Assembly (NCBI GenBank): GCA_963803155.1
Contig: CAWDMN010000046.1
Location: 124,001-188,000, forward strand
Source: CAWDMN01 sp963803155
GTDB taxonomy: Bacteria > Acidobacteriota > Terriglobia > Versatilivoradales > Versatilivoraceae
Direction of reading: 5' to 3'
Length of the DNA: 64,000 nt
Shown here: one piece after another, positions 17,721 through 26,211 of the stretch
How positions within the stretch are numbered: the stretch's first letter is position 1
Layout of the letters: each line of letters opens with the position of its first letter
Notes under the pieces: generated by a model
What the model saw: only the letters and a program-made list of their open reading frames with translations
What the model was told of the DNA's origin: nothing
The model's database searches: none
Program-made: the position numbers and the translations under genes

Positions 17721-18680
17721 ATGGGCTGGGAATACAGTGAGAAAACCAAACAGTTGTTTATGGATGCCATCCATGGCAAACCTGGAACGCATCTGGGAGA
17801 AATTGAAAATCCCGACGGATTTGGCGAACATGGATCCATTGCTTGTGGAGACGCCATGCGCTTTACTTTTCGAGTGCAGCGCCATCCCACCGACCCTTTG
17901 GAAGATGTGATTACTGAAGCCAAATATCTGACCTTCGGTTGCACCTCCGCCATTGCCTCTTCCGAAGCCTTGTGCGCCATCATCGAAGCTGGACACTTTA
18001 CGCCCATTCAGGCGTTGCGGATTCAGAACCAGGATATTGTTCAGTATCTTAATGGGCTTCCCGAGCAGAAGATTCATTGCTCGGTCATGGGGGCGGAGGC
18101 CTTGGAAGCCGCGGTTTATAATTGGGCTCAAAAACGAGGAGTAGATCTCAAGGCTCTTGGAGTTGAGATTCACGGTAAAGAAGCGGAAGAAGGACGGATT
18201 GTCTGCAAATGTTTTTCCATTAGCGAGCCTTACTTGCGCCGCAAAATCCGGGAGCTGAATCTCCGCAACATTCCGGAGATCACTCATGCCATCAAAGCCG
18301 GCGGGGCTTGCATGTCGTGCCATCACGTCCCGGGCGGATTGCAGGATATTCTCAATGAAATTTGGGGCGCGCCAGGATCCGCTGAAGTTGCGGCGCCACA
18401 ACCCATTGAAGCCACCCCTCTGGCAGCCAAAGAAAAGAATCCCTTATCCCCTTACCAATTCATGAAGCAGGTGGAGAAAGCAGTGGAAGAACATGTCCGG
18501 CCGATAATGGCCACGGATGGGGGGGATGTGGAAATTGTGGACATCAAGGAGGGCCTGGTCTATTGCCGCCTGCGGGGGGCCTGTGCCGGCTGCATTGGCG
18601 CCACTCAAACATTGAAAATGATGGTTGAAAAAACCTTGAAAGATTATGTGGATGAAAGGATCCGCGTCATTCAAGTTTGA
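17721..18680 (+). CDS. nifU: Full-length NifU Fe-S cluster scaffold
   Basis: This scaffold assembles [2Fe-2S] and [4Fe-4S] clusters and passes them to apoproteins. All three domains of the nitrogen-fixation type are present in 319 residues. The IscU-like domain has C42, C74 and C120. A central BFD-like [2Fe-2S] domain has C162, C164, C197 and C200. The C-terminal Nfu domain has C288 and C291 in GACAGCIGAT. GGAGG lies just before the ATG at 17721. It precedes nifS by 45 bases, a two-gene unit. No other nif genes are near, so this is likely the general NIF-type assembly system of a micro-aerobic or anaerobic bacterium, not a nitrogenase locus. Confidence 0.95.
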   Translation: MGWEYSEKTKQLFMDAIHGKPGTHLGEIENPDGFGEHGSIACGDAMRFTFRVQRHPTDPLEDVITEAKYLTFGCTSAIASSEALCAIIEAGHFTPIQALRIQNQDIVQYLNGLPEQKIHCSVMGAEALEAAVYNWAQKRGVDLKALGVEIHGKEAEEGRIVCKCFSISEPYLRRKIRELNLRNIPEITHAIKAGGACMSCHHVPGGLQDILNEIWGAPGSAEVAAPQPIEATPLAAKEKNPLSPYQFMKQVEKAVEEHVRPIMATDGGDVEIVDIKEGLVYCRLRGACAGCIGATQTLKMMVEKTLKDYVDERIRVIQV

Positions 18681-18725
18681 AGCCTCCTGCCGTGAAGAGT
18701 CCGGAGCAAAGGAATTCAACAAATC

Positions 18726-19946
18726 ATGAAGACTATTTACCTCGATAATAACGCCACCACCCAGGTTGCCCCGGAAGTGGTGGAAGCCATGCTTCCTTTT
18801 TTTTCGGATATATATTTCAATGCCAGTTCAATGTACGAACCGGCCCGGCAATCTGCCCAGGCCATCAAGTCTGCCCGGGCGCGCATTGGCTCCAGCCTGG
18901 GGGCTGAGCCAGGGGAAATTCTCTTCACCTCCTGCGCCTCGGAAAGCAACAATACCGCCATATGGGGCGCTGTGCGCAGCAATCCGAACCGGCGGCATAT
19001 CATTACGACGATGGTCGAACATCCGGCGGTCCTGGAAGTATGCAAGGAACTGCAACGTGAGGGATATCGGGTCACCTTTCTCGGCGTAGATTCCGATGGC
19101 AATCTGGACATCTCGGAATTTGTCCGGGCCTTATCCAGGGAGACGTTGCTGGTCACCATCATGCATGCCAACAATGAAACCGGAGTGATCTTCCCCATCG
19201 AGCAATTGTCGAGAATCGCCAAGGAGACCGATCCGGCCATTCTCTTCCATACAGATGCCACGCAAACCGTGGGAAAACTTCCCGTGAATCTTTCCCGTGA
19301 TTTTCAGTTTGTTGACATGCTTTCTTTTTCGGGCCACAAACTTCATGCCCCCAAAGGAATCGGGGCGCTCTTTCTGCGCAAAGGAACTCCTTGCCGGCCG
19401 TTGCTGTTGGGCGGGCATCAGGAAGGGGGACGCCGGGCAGGGACGGAAAATGTCCCATATATTGTCGGGCTGGCGAAGGCCGTTGATCTGAGCGAAAAAA
19501 GCCGGGAAGAAGATGAGACTCGCGTTGAGGGTTTGCGCAATCGGCTGGAGGAGGGATTAAAGGCCCAAATTCCTTATCTGCAGGTAAACGGAGCGGGCGC
19601 GCCCCGTCTTCCCAACACTTCGAACTTATCTTGCCATTTCATTGAAGGGGAAGGAATGCTTTATCAATTAAGCGCGCTCGGCATTTGCGCTTCGAGCGGC
19701 TCAGCCTGTACATCCGGCTCGTTGGAGCCTTCCCACGTCTTGCGGGCGCTGAAAGTTCCCTTTACCGCCGTGCACGGATCCATTCGATTCAGCTTGAGCC
19801 GCTACAACACCATCGAGGAGATTGATCAAGTCATTCAAGCCTTCCCCTCAGTGGTCTGGAATTTGCGCAACCTTTCCCCTTATTGGGATCCCTCAAAGAA
19901 TCAGCCTCGGGCGGAAGCATTGTCGATGTTGAGCGCCGCCACATAA
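18726..19946 (+). CDS. nifS: Cysteine desulfurase NifS
   Basis: This PLP enzyme removes sulfur from cysteine as a persulfide and supplies NifU. The protein has 406 residues. The PLP lysine is K205 in SFSGHKLHAPKG. The active-site cysteine is C328 in ASSGSACTSGS, in the short loop of group I (NifS/IscS) enzymes. The N-terminus YLDNNATTQVAPEV is typical. It has a ribosome site AAAGGAA ahead of the ATG and is co-transcribed with nifU. It runs into the convergent GH16 gene with an 18-bp gap and no clear terminator between them. Confidence 0.96.
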   Translation: MKTIYLDNNATTQVAPEVVEAMLPFFSDIYFNASSMYEPARQSAQAIKSARARIGSSLGAEPGEILFTSCASESNNTAIWGAVRSNPNRRHIITTMVEHPAVLEVCKELQREGYRVTFLGVDSDGNLDISEFVRALSRETLLVTIMHANNETGVIFPIEQLSRIAKETDPAILFHTDATQTVGKLPVNLSRDFQFVDMLSFSGHKLHAPKGIGALFLRKGTPCRPLLLGGHQEGGRRAGTENVPYIVGLAKAVDLSEKSREEDETRVEGLRNRLEEGLKAQIPYLQVNGAGAPRLPNTSNLSCHFIEGEGMLYQLSALGICASSGSACTSGSLEPSHVLRALKVPFTAVHGSIRFSLSRYNTIEEIDQVIQAFPSVVWNLRNLSPYWDPSKNQPRAEALSMLSAAT

Positions 19947-19963
19947 TAAGCCGAGCGGCGGAG

Positions 19964-20797
19964 CTACTTTTGTTTGTAGACACGAACATAATCCACCAGC
20001 ATACGTTGCGGGAAGTTATTGTCTTCAACGCCTTGGCTGCCACCCCAATCCCCGCCAAACGCCACATTCAATAACAGGTAAAATGGCTGATCGAAAGGCC
20101 AGGCTGCTTCGTCGGTTTTTTGGTTGGCGAAGGTAAAATATTTCTTGTCATCCACAAAAAAATCGATCCGGGTTGTGTCCCATTCAATCGCATACAGATG
20201 GAAGGAATCATAGATCCCCGAAACGCTGATCTCATCCCCCTTTTGAGTTTTTTTGACGTGGTTAAAATCGCCGGTGTGAACCGTGCCATGAACCACATCA
20301 GGCTCGTAGCCAACGTTTTCCATGATGTCAATTTCTCCGCAGGCCGGCCAGCCGGCTTTCTTCTTGTCCACTCCCAACATCCAGATGGCAGGCCAAAAGC
20401 CTTTCCCGGCGGGCAACTGAGCACGCACCTCGATCCGCCCAAACCGCCAGGAGACCTTCCCCCTTGTGGTCAAGGCCGCGGAAGTATAAGCGGCGAATTC
20501 GCGGGATTGACCCCAATCTTTTTTCCCTGCCTTTGCATCGTATACAGGATTTTTCCACGGCTCTTTGCGGACCTCAATCACCAGATTTCCATTTTCCACC
20601 CGGGCATTTTCTTGCCGTGCCCTCGTGTAATATTGCAGTTCATGATTCCTGACAAATCCTTCTTCATAAACCCAGCGCCCTGGATCGGGCAATCCCTCCC
20701 GATCGAACTCATCTGACCAGACCAGCTTCCACTCCCCAGCCTGTAGGGAGATGCACGATAACAGCAAACAAACGACCGGCAAAATTCTTCTCAACAT
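19964..20797 (-). CDS. Secreted glycoside hydrolase family 16 (beta-glucanase/laminarinase-like)
   Basis: It hydrolyses beta-1,3 or mixed-linkage glucans outside the cytoplasm. The catalytic motif is complete: EIDIMENVG holds the nucleophile Glu, the assisting Asp and the acid/base Glu. The opening segment WKLVWSDEFDREGLPDPGRW and the end YLLLNVAFGGDWGG to MLVDYVRVYKQ match the laminarinase branch. The ATG at 20797 follows GGAGG and starts a clean signal peptide (MLRRILPVVCLLLSCISLQA); the longer frame would not. No carbohydrate-binding module is attached. The other sugar enzymes in this window are not adjacent. Confidence 0.93.
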   Translation of the reverse strand: MLRRILPVVCLLLSCISLQAGEWKLVWSDEFDREGLPDPGRWVYEEGFVRNHELQYYTRARQENARVENGNLVIEVRKEPWKNPVYDAKAGKKDWGQSREFAAYTSAALTTRGKVSWRFGRIEVRAQLPAGKGFWPAIWMLGVDKKKAGWPACGEIDIMENVGYEPDVVHGTVHTGDFNHVKKTQKGDEISVSGIYDSFHLYAIEWDTTRIDFFVDDKKYFTFANQKTDEAAWPFDQPFYLLLNVAFGGDWGGSQGVEDNNFPQRMLVDYVRVYKQK

Positions 20798-20950
20798 AAA
20801 TCCTCCAAAAAAATCAGCGATGAGTAAAAAAAATGACCAGGAGCGGACAAGAACGGCCTCCGCCTTCATTTTCCCCGGTGCGGCAGAGCTTCAAAAGCAG
20901 AGCTTAAACTTGGGAAGAGCACATTTTCATATTCCAAGTTGATTTAGCAA

Positions 20951-21118
20951 GGGTGCAATTAAAAATGAGAGGAATGATCCAAACTCAGGATTTCCATGCG
21001 TCCTGCCGCCGTAGCTCATTTGGAGTGCGCGGACGCGTCGCACACCTGAAAGTAATGCTTTCAGAGCAGCGTCGTGCCGAGGCACTCCAAATGGGTCTTC
21101 TCACTCTTAATTGCACCC
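20951..21118. mobile_element. MITE-like element with terminal inverted repeats
   Basis: GGGTGCAATTAAAAATGAGA at 20951-20970 is matched inversely by TCTCACTCTTAATTGCACCC at 21099-21118 (17 of 20 bases). Inside are a second inverted repeat, CATTTGGAGTGC (21017-21028) with GCACTCCAAATG (21082-21093), and a tight CTGAAAG/CTTTCAG hairpin near 21045-21063. There is no coding frame and no clear target duplication. A relative lies at 40418-40534. Confidence 0.65.
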
Positions 21119-21195
21119 ACTTATCAACCAAATATTTCCTTCCCGTTTCCGATTTGGCATAATGTGGATGAATTTTTGGAAAGGATTCTTCCAAT

Positions 21196-22242
21196 ATGCC
21201 TCCGATCAAAATTGATCTCTTTAGTGACACGATGACCAAGCCCACCCAAGAAATGCGCCAGTTCATGTGCCGCGCCGAAGTGGGCGATGAACAGAAATTC
21301 GAGGATCCCACGGTGAATCAGCTTCAAGACATGGTGGCGGATCTCTTGGGGAAAGAAGCCGCTCTATTTCTCCCCTCCGGAACAATGGCAAACCAGATTT
21401 CCATCAAGATCCATTGCCAGCCAGGGCAGGAAATGCTCTGCGACCGCACAGCCCATCCGCTGAATTTCGAGGGAGGCGGACCCGCTGCGCTAGCGGGAGC
21501 CATGGTGCAACCACTGCCGGGAATCGACGGGATTTTTACCGCGGCCCAAGTGGAAGCGGCCATCCGTCCCATCAATCGTTATGCTCCCAGGACTCGTCTG
21601 GTCTCCGTGGAACAAACCTCCAATTTGGGCGGAGGAACTGTCTGGCCGTTACAAACCATAGTCGAGGTATGTGCGACTGCCCACAAGCACGGGCTTGCTA
21701 CGCACATGGATGGAGCCCGGCTCATGAATGCCGTTGTCGCATCCGGCGTCCCGGCGCGTGATTATGCCGCCGGCTTTGATTCCTGCTGGCTGGATTTGAG
21801 TAAGGGATTGGGCGCACCGGTGGGTGCGGTCCTGGCCGGGAGCAAAGAGTTCATCCAGGAGGCCTGGCAGTGGAAGCAACGTCTGGGCGGCGCCATGCGC
21901 CAAGCGGGGATTATCGCCGCGGCCGGCGTTTATGCCTTGCGCCACCATGTGGACCGGTTGGCCGAAGATCACGCCAACGCCAAATATCTGGCATCCAAAC
22001 TCGCGGAAATTCCCAATCTGAAGGTACAACCTGAAAAAGTGCAGACGAACATCGTGATTTTGGATTTATCTCTAAGCGGCAAATCCCCGCAGGAGATCAT
22101 TAACCTCCTTCTGGAAAAAGGGATTCGTCTTAGTCCGGCAGGTGCTTCCGGCCTTCGCGCTGTCACTCATCTCGACGTCAACCGAAGCTTGATCGAGGAG
22201 GCTATTGAAATCCTTCGTGAAGTGTTTGCTTCACTTCGCTGA
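21196..22242 (+). CDS. ltaE: Low-specificity threonine aldolase
   Basis: This PLP-dependent enzyme cleaves L-threonine/allo-threonine to glycine and acetaldehyde. It has 348 residues, with start MPPIKIDLFSDTMTKPTQEM, the family's DxxSDTxTxPT signature. The glycine loop FLPSGTMANQISI, HMDGARLMNA (PLP-binding Asp and Arg) and SWLDLSKGLGAPVGAVLAGS-type segment with the PLP lysine (here CWLDLSKGLGAPVG) are all present. GGAAAGGA lies upstream of the ATG. It stands alone, and the repeat at about 22309-22404 follows it. Confidence 0.94.
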   Translation: MPPIKIDLFSDTMTKPTQEMRQFMCRAEVGDEQKFEDPTVNQLQDMVADLLGKEAALFLPSGTMANQISIKIHCQPGQEMLCDRTAHPLNFEGGGPAALAGAMVQPLPGIDGIFTAAQVEAAIRPINRYAPRTRLVSVEQTSNLGGGTVWPLQTIVEVCATAHKHGLATHMDGARLMNAVVASGVPARDYAAGFDSCWLDLSKGLGAPVGAVLAGSKEFIQEAWQWKQRLGGAMRQAGIIAAAGVYALRHHVDRLAEDHANAKYLASKLAEIPNLKVQPEKVQTNIVILDLSLSGKSPQEIINLLLEKGIRLSPAGASGLRAVTHLDVNRSLIEEAIEILREVFASLR

Positions 22243-22553
22243 AACTTCTTGCACGTACCGCCGATCAGGGACAATTCAGACGTTGCCAAGCCGCGAGCAT
22301 GAAGGACTTCAGCCCCATTGCCACACAAAATCGGGCAAATTGGAGGCGGGATGCCTTCATCCCGCGCTTCGCTTCGCGCCATGAGGGCACGGCGCCTCCA
22401 ATCAGCCTGTTTCCCCTCCACGCGCGGCCCCCTGATGAAAACTTGCAAAAAAGGCCAGGTTGACATAGCGAACGCACAACGGCTGGTTTTATCACGCGCG
22501 CATTCCACCATTTCAGTATCCGCGGATCCGGTTCCGCAATGCGTTGGATTTAC
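22243..22553. other. Convergent intergenic region with repeat copy
   Basis: The region lies between two convergent genes. About 22309-22404 is the inverted copy of the 2961-3056 repeat, including GGCGCCGTGCCCTCAT and the GCGGGATGA/ATCCCGCC foldback when read on the minus strand. No obvious T-run terminator was found. Confidence 0.6.
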
Positions 22554-23588
22554 TCAAAGTCCGATGTATCGGGCATATAAAGAGCGGGCCTGGGCAGGGT
22601 CTTTAGCTCCCTTGATCAATGCCCGCCCGTCAGGGAAGAGCGTGAATTCAAACCCCTCGGCTATAAATCGCAGCAGGTACTCATTGCGTTGAACAGAACC
22701 AAGCTCAGCCAGACGAGTAGCGAATCCGGCCAAGTCCAGCTTGACTCCCTCGGGTGGATTTACCTGAACCGAATCCCGTCCACAAAGCACAACCGCGGCA
22801 GAACTTCCCTTCCCCTCCAGATATTCCAACTCTCCCTTTCCGCAGGCCGGACAGCTTTCCCGTTGAACCGCGCGACTAAAATCAATCTCGCGCCAGCTGT
22901 TCTGCCAGACATCCACTTGAACCAGCTTTCGCCTGAGAAGGTGCCGGTTCCCCGTCAGGATTTTAAGTGCCTCGGCAACTTGCAGGGAGGCAATCAGGTT
23001 GATGATGGGCGCCAATACTCCCGCCGTGTCACAGGTCGGCCCTGAGCCGGCCGGCGGTAAAAATTCCAAGAGGCAGCGCAGGCAGGGGGTTTCTCCCGGC
23101 AGAACCGTCATGGTCATCCCATAACTGCTGACGGCTGCGCCATAAATCCAAGGAATCATTTTTCGGATGGAATAATCGTTCAACAAAAAACGGGCTTCAA
23201 AATTATCCGTGGCATCCAGAATGCAATCGGGCCGCCCCACCAGATATTCAATGGTGCGATGATTGAGGTCTGCCACAACACCTTCTATTTGGATGAAGGA
23301 ATTGATTTGACGAAGCCGCCTTTCCGCCGCCACAGCTTTGGGCAAATTATCCAGCACATCTTGTTCAGAGAAAAGAGTCTGCCTCTGCAGGTTGCTGGCC
23401 TCGACAAAATCGCGGTCAATGATTCGAAGTTGCCCTACTCCGGCACGGCAGAGAAGATCGGCTTGTACCGTCCCCAAACCGCCGCATCCCACAATCACCG
23501 CGCGGGAAGCGGACAATCGCTCCTGGCCCACGGGACCAATTTGAGGGAAGAGAATCTGTCGGGAAAAGCGTTGGCTCTGTAAATCCAT
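22554..23588 (-). CDS. ThiF/MoeB/HesA-family E1-like adenylyltransferase
   Basis: It activates the C-terminal glycine of a small ubiquitin-like sulfur carrier (ThiS/MoaD type) by adenylation. The nucleotide loop is GCGGLG at residues 34-39, with the conserved R and N of ASNLQRQ after it, and DATDNFEARFLLND near 125-138. A structural zinc site is formed by C169/C172 and C246/C249. C186 in GPTCDTAGVL is the likely catalytic-region cysteine. A C-terminal extension of about 90 residues contains VVLCGRDSVQVNP and a final beta-alpha unit; this extension is seen in some MoeB/ThiF relatives. No ThiS/MoaD gene is adjacent, so the carrier is unknown. Confidence 0.9.
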   Translation of the reverse strand: MDLQSQRFSRQILFPQIGPVGQERLSASRAVIVGCGGLGTVQADLLCRAGVGQLRIIDRDFVEASNLQRQTLFSEQDVLDNLPKAVAAERRLRQINSFIQIEGVVADLNHRTIEYLVGRPDCILDATDNFEARFLLNDYSIRKMIPWIYGAAVSSYGMTMTVLPGETPCLRCLLEFLPPAGSGPTCDTAGVLAPIINLIASLQVAEALKILTGNRHLLRRKLVQVDVWQNSWREIDFSRAVQRESCPACGKGELEYLEGKGSSAAVVLCGRDSVQVNPPEGVKLDLAGFATRLAELGSVQRNEYLLRFIAEGFEFTLFPDGRALIKGAKDPAQARSLYARYIGL

Positions 23589-23729
23589 GGCAAAAAAAAG
23601 AGGGGAGAAAGAGGAATCTTGAAGCCTTGCCCGAGGTCATATCATCCGAGACGGATGAGCCTGGGAATAAGGTTCTGAGTCCAAACTCATGACCTTCTGA
23701 CTTCAATTCAAATTTCCCCCTTCGGGCTG

Positions 23730-24395
23730 TTATGACATCTTATTTCCGCACTCGCCGCAAAAGCGGGTTCCGGCGGGACTGGTGGCGCCGCAGCGCTGAC
23801 ATTTCACCAAGGAAAGCGATGATCCGCAGTTATTGCAGAACTTCCCTTCCCCGGCGGGCTTTCCGCAGGTGGGGCAGAGAGTCTGCTTGCTTTCAATTTC
23901 ACCGTGAAACACGGTGGTCTGATCCGCTTTTTCCTGAATGTCGCGCACCATCTTTTGTGCCCGTGCATGGGCCACTTCAATATTCATCCGCGGAGCGCAA
24001 GCCGTGCAGAGTCCCTCCTGTTCATTCCAATCATTTTCGCAAACCCACTTCGTGCATTTCGGACAACGCAGGAAATGTTCTTTGGCTTCGTTTTGGGCGC
24101 GTTCAAAGGCTACTTCATGCTCTTTGTGCCACTCCGGCGACATGCCGTGAAACCTTTCCGACAGAATGTTCGTCCCGCGTTCAATGTTATACCCTACATT
24201 CCCAGCGCCCAGAATGTTAGACACCGCGGACACCGTATCCCCCAGCGCTCGAAAGAGTCCTGCTTTCCGGTGGGTCTTCGATTCCAAAAAGCTGGAACGA
24301 TAGCCCTCCCTGCAGACTTCACAAAAGAAAGTGAACTGAAAACCCGCATCAGTGCTGTTGTCTTCGAAGTTGTCATTGAATGCCTTTAGTGCCAT
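23730..24395 (-). CDS. Zinc-ribbon protein, unknown function
   Basis: This is a protein of about 221 residues. It has an N-terminal CxxC (FFCEVCREG) and a central Gly/Ala-rich segment (ALGDTVSAVSNILGAGNVGY). A four-Cys knuckle follows (CPKCTKWVCEND with CTACAPR), then two C-terminal zinc ribbons (CPTCGKPAGEGKFCNNCGSS and CQRCGATSPAGTRFCGECGN). The ATG at 24395 is preceded by GGAGAGAG. It is last in a run of four tightly spaced minus-strand genes (HAD phosphatase, 470-aa protein, small zinc ribbon, this one). I do not know the function; the double ribbon is a common adaptor in regulatory or membrane-associated proteins. Confidence 0.82.
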   Translation of the reverse strand: MALKAFNDNFEDNSTDAGFQFTFFCEVCREGYRSSFLESKTHRKAGLFRALGDTVSAVSNILGAGNVGYNIERGTNILSERFHGMSPEWHKEHEVAFERAQNEAKEHFLRCPKCTKWVCENDWNEQEGLCTACAPRMNIEVAHARAQKMVRDIQEKADQTTVFHGEIESKQTLCPTCGKPAGEGKFCNNCGSSLSLVKCQRCGATSPAGTRFCGECGNKMS

Positions 24396-24418
24396 ATTTC
24401 TCTCTCCATGATTTGATG

Positions 24419-24742
24419 TTATTTCAGCGGCTTCCCGCATTGCAGACAATTCTCGCTCAACGGCGGTTGTTTCGTTTTACATTTCTGACACACCACGGCC
24501 AGTTCCACACCGCAATGCTGGCAGTATTCCCCCAAAAAGGTGGACTTCTGGCACTTCGGGCAGGTGACATTGAGCATCAACCCGCAATTCGGACAGCGAA
24601 CCCATCCCTGCTCAATGGCAGCCCGGCATTTGGGGCAACGCAAAGGCCCTAGCGGATTGTCTCTTCCACAAGCCGGACAAAAATTCGATTCCGCGGCAAT
24701 ATAAGTTTTACAGTAATTGCAGGGGTGTTTAAAACCGGGCAT
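24419..24742 (-). CDS. Small multi-zinc-ribbon protein, unknown function
   Basis: This 107-residue protein consists almost only of Cys knuckles. These are CNYCKTY with FCPACGRD, CPKCRAA with CPNCGLM, CPKCQKS with YCQHCGV, and CQKCKTK with CLQCGKP, which is eight CxxC pairs and up to four zinc sites. The ATG at 24742 has AAAGGAG upstream. It lies 42 bases after the 470-aa gene and 23 before the larger zinc-ribbon gene, so it is clearly in the same operon. Its role is unknown; it may be a protein-protein adaptor. Confidence 0.82.
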   Translation of the reverse strand: MPGFKHPCNYCKTYIAAESNFCPACGRDNPLGPLRCPKCRAAIEQGWVRCPNCGLMLNVTCPKCQKSTFLGEYCQHCGVELAVVCQKCKTKQPPLSENCLQCGKPLK

Positions 24743-24784
24743 GCCGGTCTCCTTTCCGATTGGACACATTTCCGGAATATATGC

Positions 24785-26197
24785 CTAGAGATTCTGGAAC
24801 CGGATTTGGTCCCCAGTCGCGGTCAAATTGAATTGCATCAACTGCTCCACTCCCTTTTGCCATTTTTCCCAAGAAGTGTGGACCACCCGTCCGACAAAAA
24901 GCTCCCGCAGTTTCCGCAGCTCGGGGATCCGTGCAATCGAGTACTGGTATCTCAAATACCGCGGATCCGCCAATTGCCGCTCATTCATATAAATCGGTTC
25001 ACGCCTGAAGTTGATGGCCCACATGGCGCGATTGAATTCCTTCACCATCTGCCCAGCCTTCTCATGTAACCGCGGCAACGGAATTCCCTGCCGATATTCA
25101 TCCCTCTCGGTCAAGCGGAAAAAATATGTGGCCTTGCCGCCTCCCGCGGTGGAAGCTGCCTCCATGGCAATGACATTCCCGGGCAGATTGGGATTTTCAG
25201 AGTAGATAGGAATCAACATCCATAGGTATTCCCCGGTCAAGTCGCCCAACAGACCCCGTTTGATCCCGATGGCCAGCCTTTCGGATTGTGCCAGGGACTT
25301 CAGATAGGCATAAGTTTTGGTAATCGAGGCCGCATTTTCCTCTTCCCCCGCCGCATTGGCTTCAACATCTTCAACAGCGTCATCTTCAGATGAAGCGGCG
25401 GCGCCTTGTTCTTCTATGATTTTCAGCCTCTCCTCCAGCACCATCCACAGCTCAGGAGAGAGGGCATCCAGGTCCTTTTTGGGTGCCGCTTTTCCCTCTT
25501 TCAAAATGTCACCGGCCCGGCGCAGAAGAGAGCCATCCGCCTGGGGGAAAATTTCTTTAAGCATAGCCTGGGTTTTGGCCACCAGGGCATTCCTGGCCTC
25601 CTGCAGAGCTTTTTTAAATGGATCATGATGCGATCCCATTTGCCGCAAGATCAAAGATTCTCCTGATTCAGTGAGCAGCGATATCGTATAATTTTCGTCA
25701 TTCACCTTCAAAATTTCACTGTAAGGAATCCGAATGGGATCGGACCTTTCAGGAAGCAGAACCAGACCGGTATCGTAAAGCCTCGGCTCGCATTCACCTT
25801 TTGCCAGCAATTCACCCTTGGAGTTGTTCCATGCAAACTCGCCATGAAGCCCGCCCTTTTTAAGCGATTCCTGCATCAACATGTCTTTGAGGAGGACTTC
25901 ATTGCGCAACCGGCAGAGCGTTTTGAGAAAATTTTCGTATTGATAACCAAGAAAAAAAATCTCCAGCTTTTCCCGAGAAGTGAGCGAGAGAGAAATGCGG
26001 TAATCTGCTTCCTGAAGGGAGAGAATGGTGCGGTAAGGAAAAGTCAACGTCTGGCCCGAACTGGGATGCAGGATCAGGTCTTCCGTCTCGAGCAGGCCCT
26101 TGGCCTCGCCGCCGGCAATTTCCGCGCCATCGTTCTCACAATACTTAATGCTGAGGGGACACTCCAGGAAAACGTCCGTCTTGGCTGGATCTTCCAT
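24785..26197 (-). CDS. Conserved-looking 470-residue protein with two PH-like repeats, unknown function
   Basis: The N-terminal 200 residues seem to hold two related beta-domains. Each has the pattern 'L..T.DLILHP...LTFPYRTILSL' (about residues 36-62) and 'LYDTGLVLLPER..IRIPYSEILKV' (about 139-168), a wording reminiscent of bacterial PH/GRAM-like domains. An acidic low-complexity linker follows at about 265-290. The C-terminal domain (ERLAIGIKRGLLGDLTGEYL to end) contains a predicted mixed fold with FFRLTERDEYRQG. There is no signal peptide or clear membrane segment. It lies 14 bases downstream of the HAD gene. I do not recognise the family. Confidence 0.8.
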   Translation of the reverse strand: MEDPAKTDVFLECPLSIKYCENDGAEIAGGEAKGLLETEDLILHPSSGQTLTFPYRTILSLQEADYRISLSLTSREKLEIFFLGYQYENFLKTLCRLRNEVLLKDMLMQESLKKGGLHGEFAWNNSKGELLAKGECEPRLYDTGLVLLPERSDPIRIPYSEILKVNDENYTISLLTESGESLILRQMGSHHDPFKKALQEARNALVAKTQAMLKEIFPQADGSLLRRAGDILKEGKAAPKKDLDALSPELWMVLEERLKIIEEQGAAASSEDDAVEDVEANAAGEEENAASITKTYAYLKSLAQSERLAIGIKRGLLGDLTGEYLWMLIPIYSENPNLPGNVIAMEAASTAGGGKATYFFRLTERDEYRQGIPLPRLHEKAGQMVKEFNRAMWAINFRREPIYMNERQLADPRYLRYQYSIARIPELRKLRELFVGRVVHTSWEKWQKGVEQLMQFNLTATGDQIRFQNL

Positions 26198-26211
26198 GAG
26201 AAACCTCGGAA

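Noticed and set aside
16943..19946. Nitrogen-fixation locus
   Set aside because: nifU and nifS are present but no nifHDK, nifB or nifEN is in the window; NIF-type Fe-S assembly serves general needs in many bacteria.
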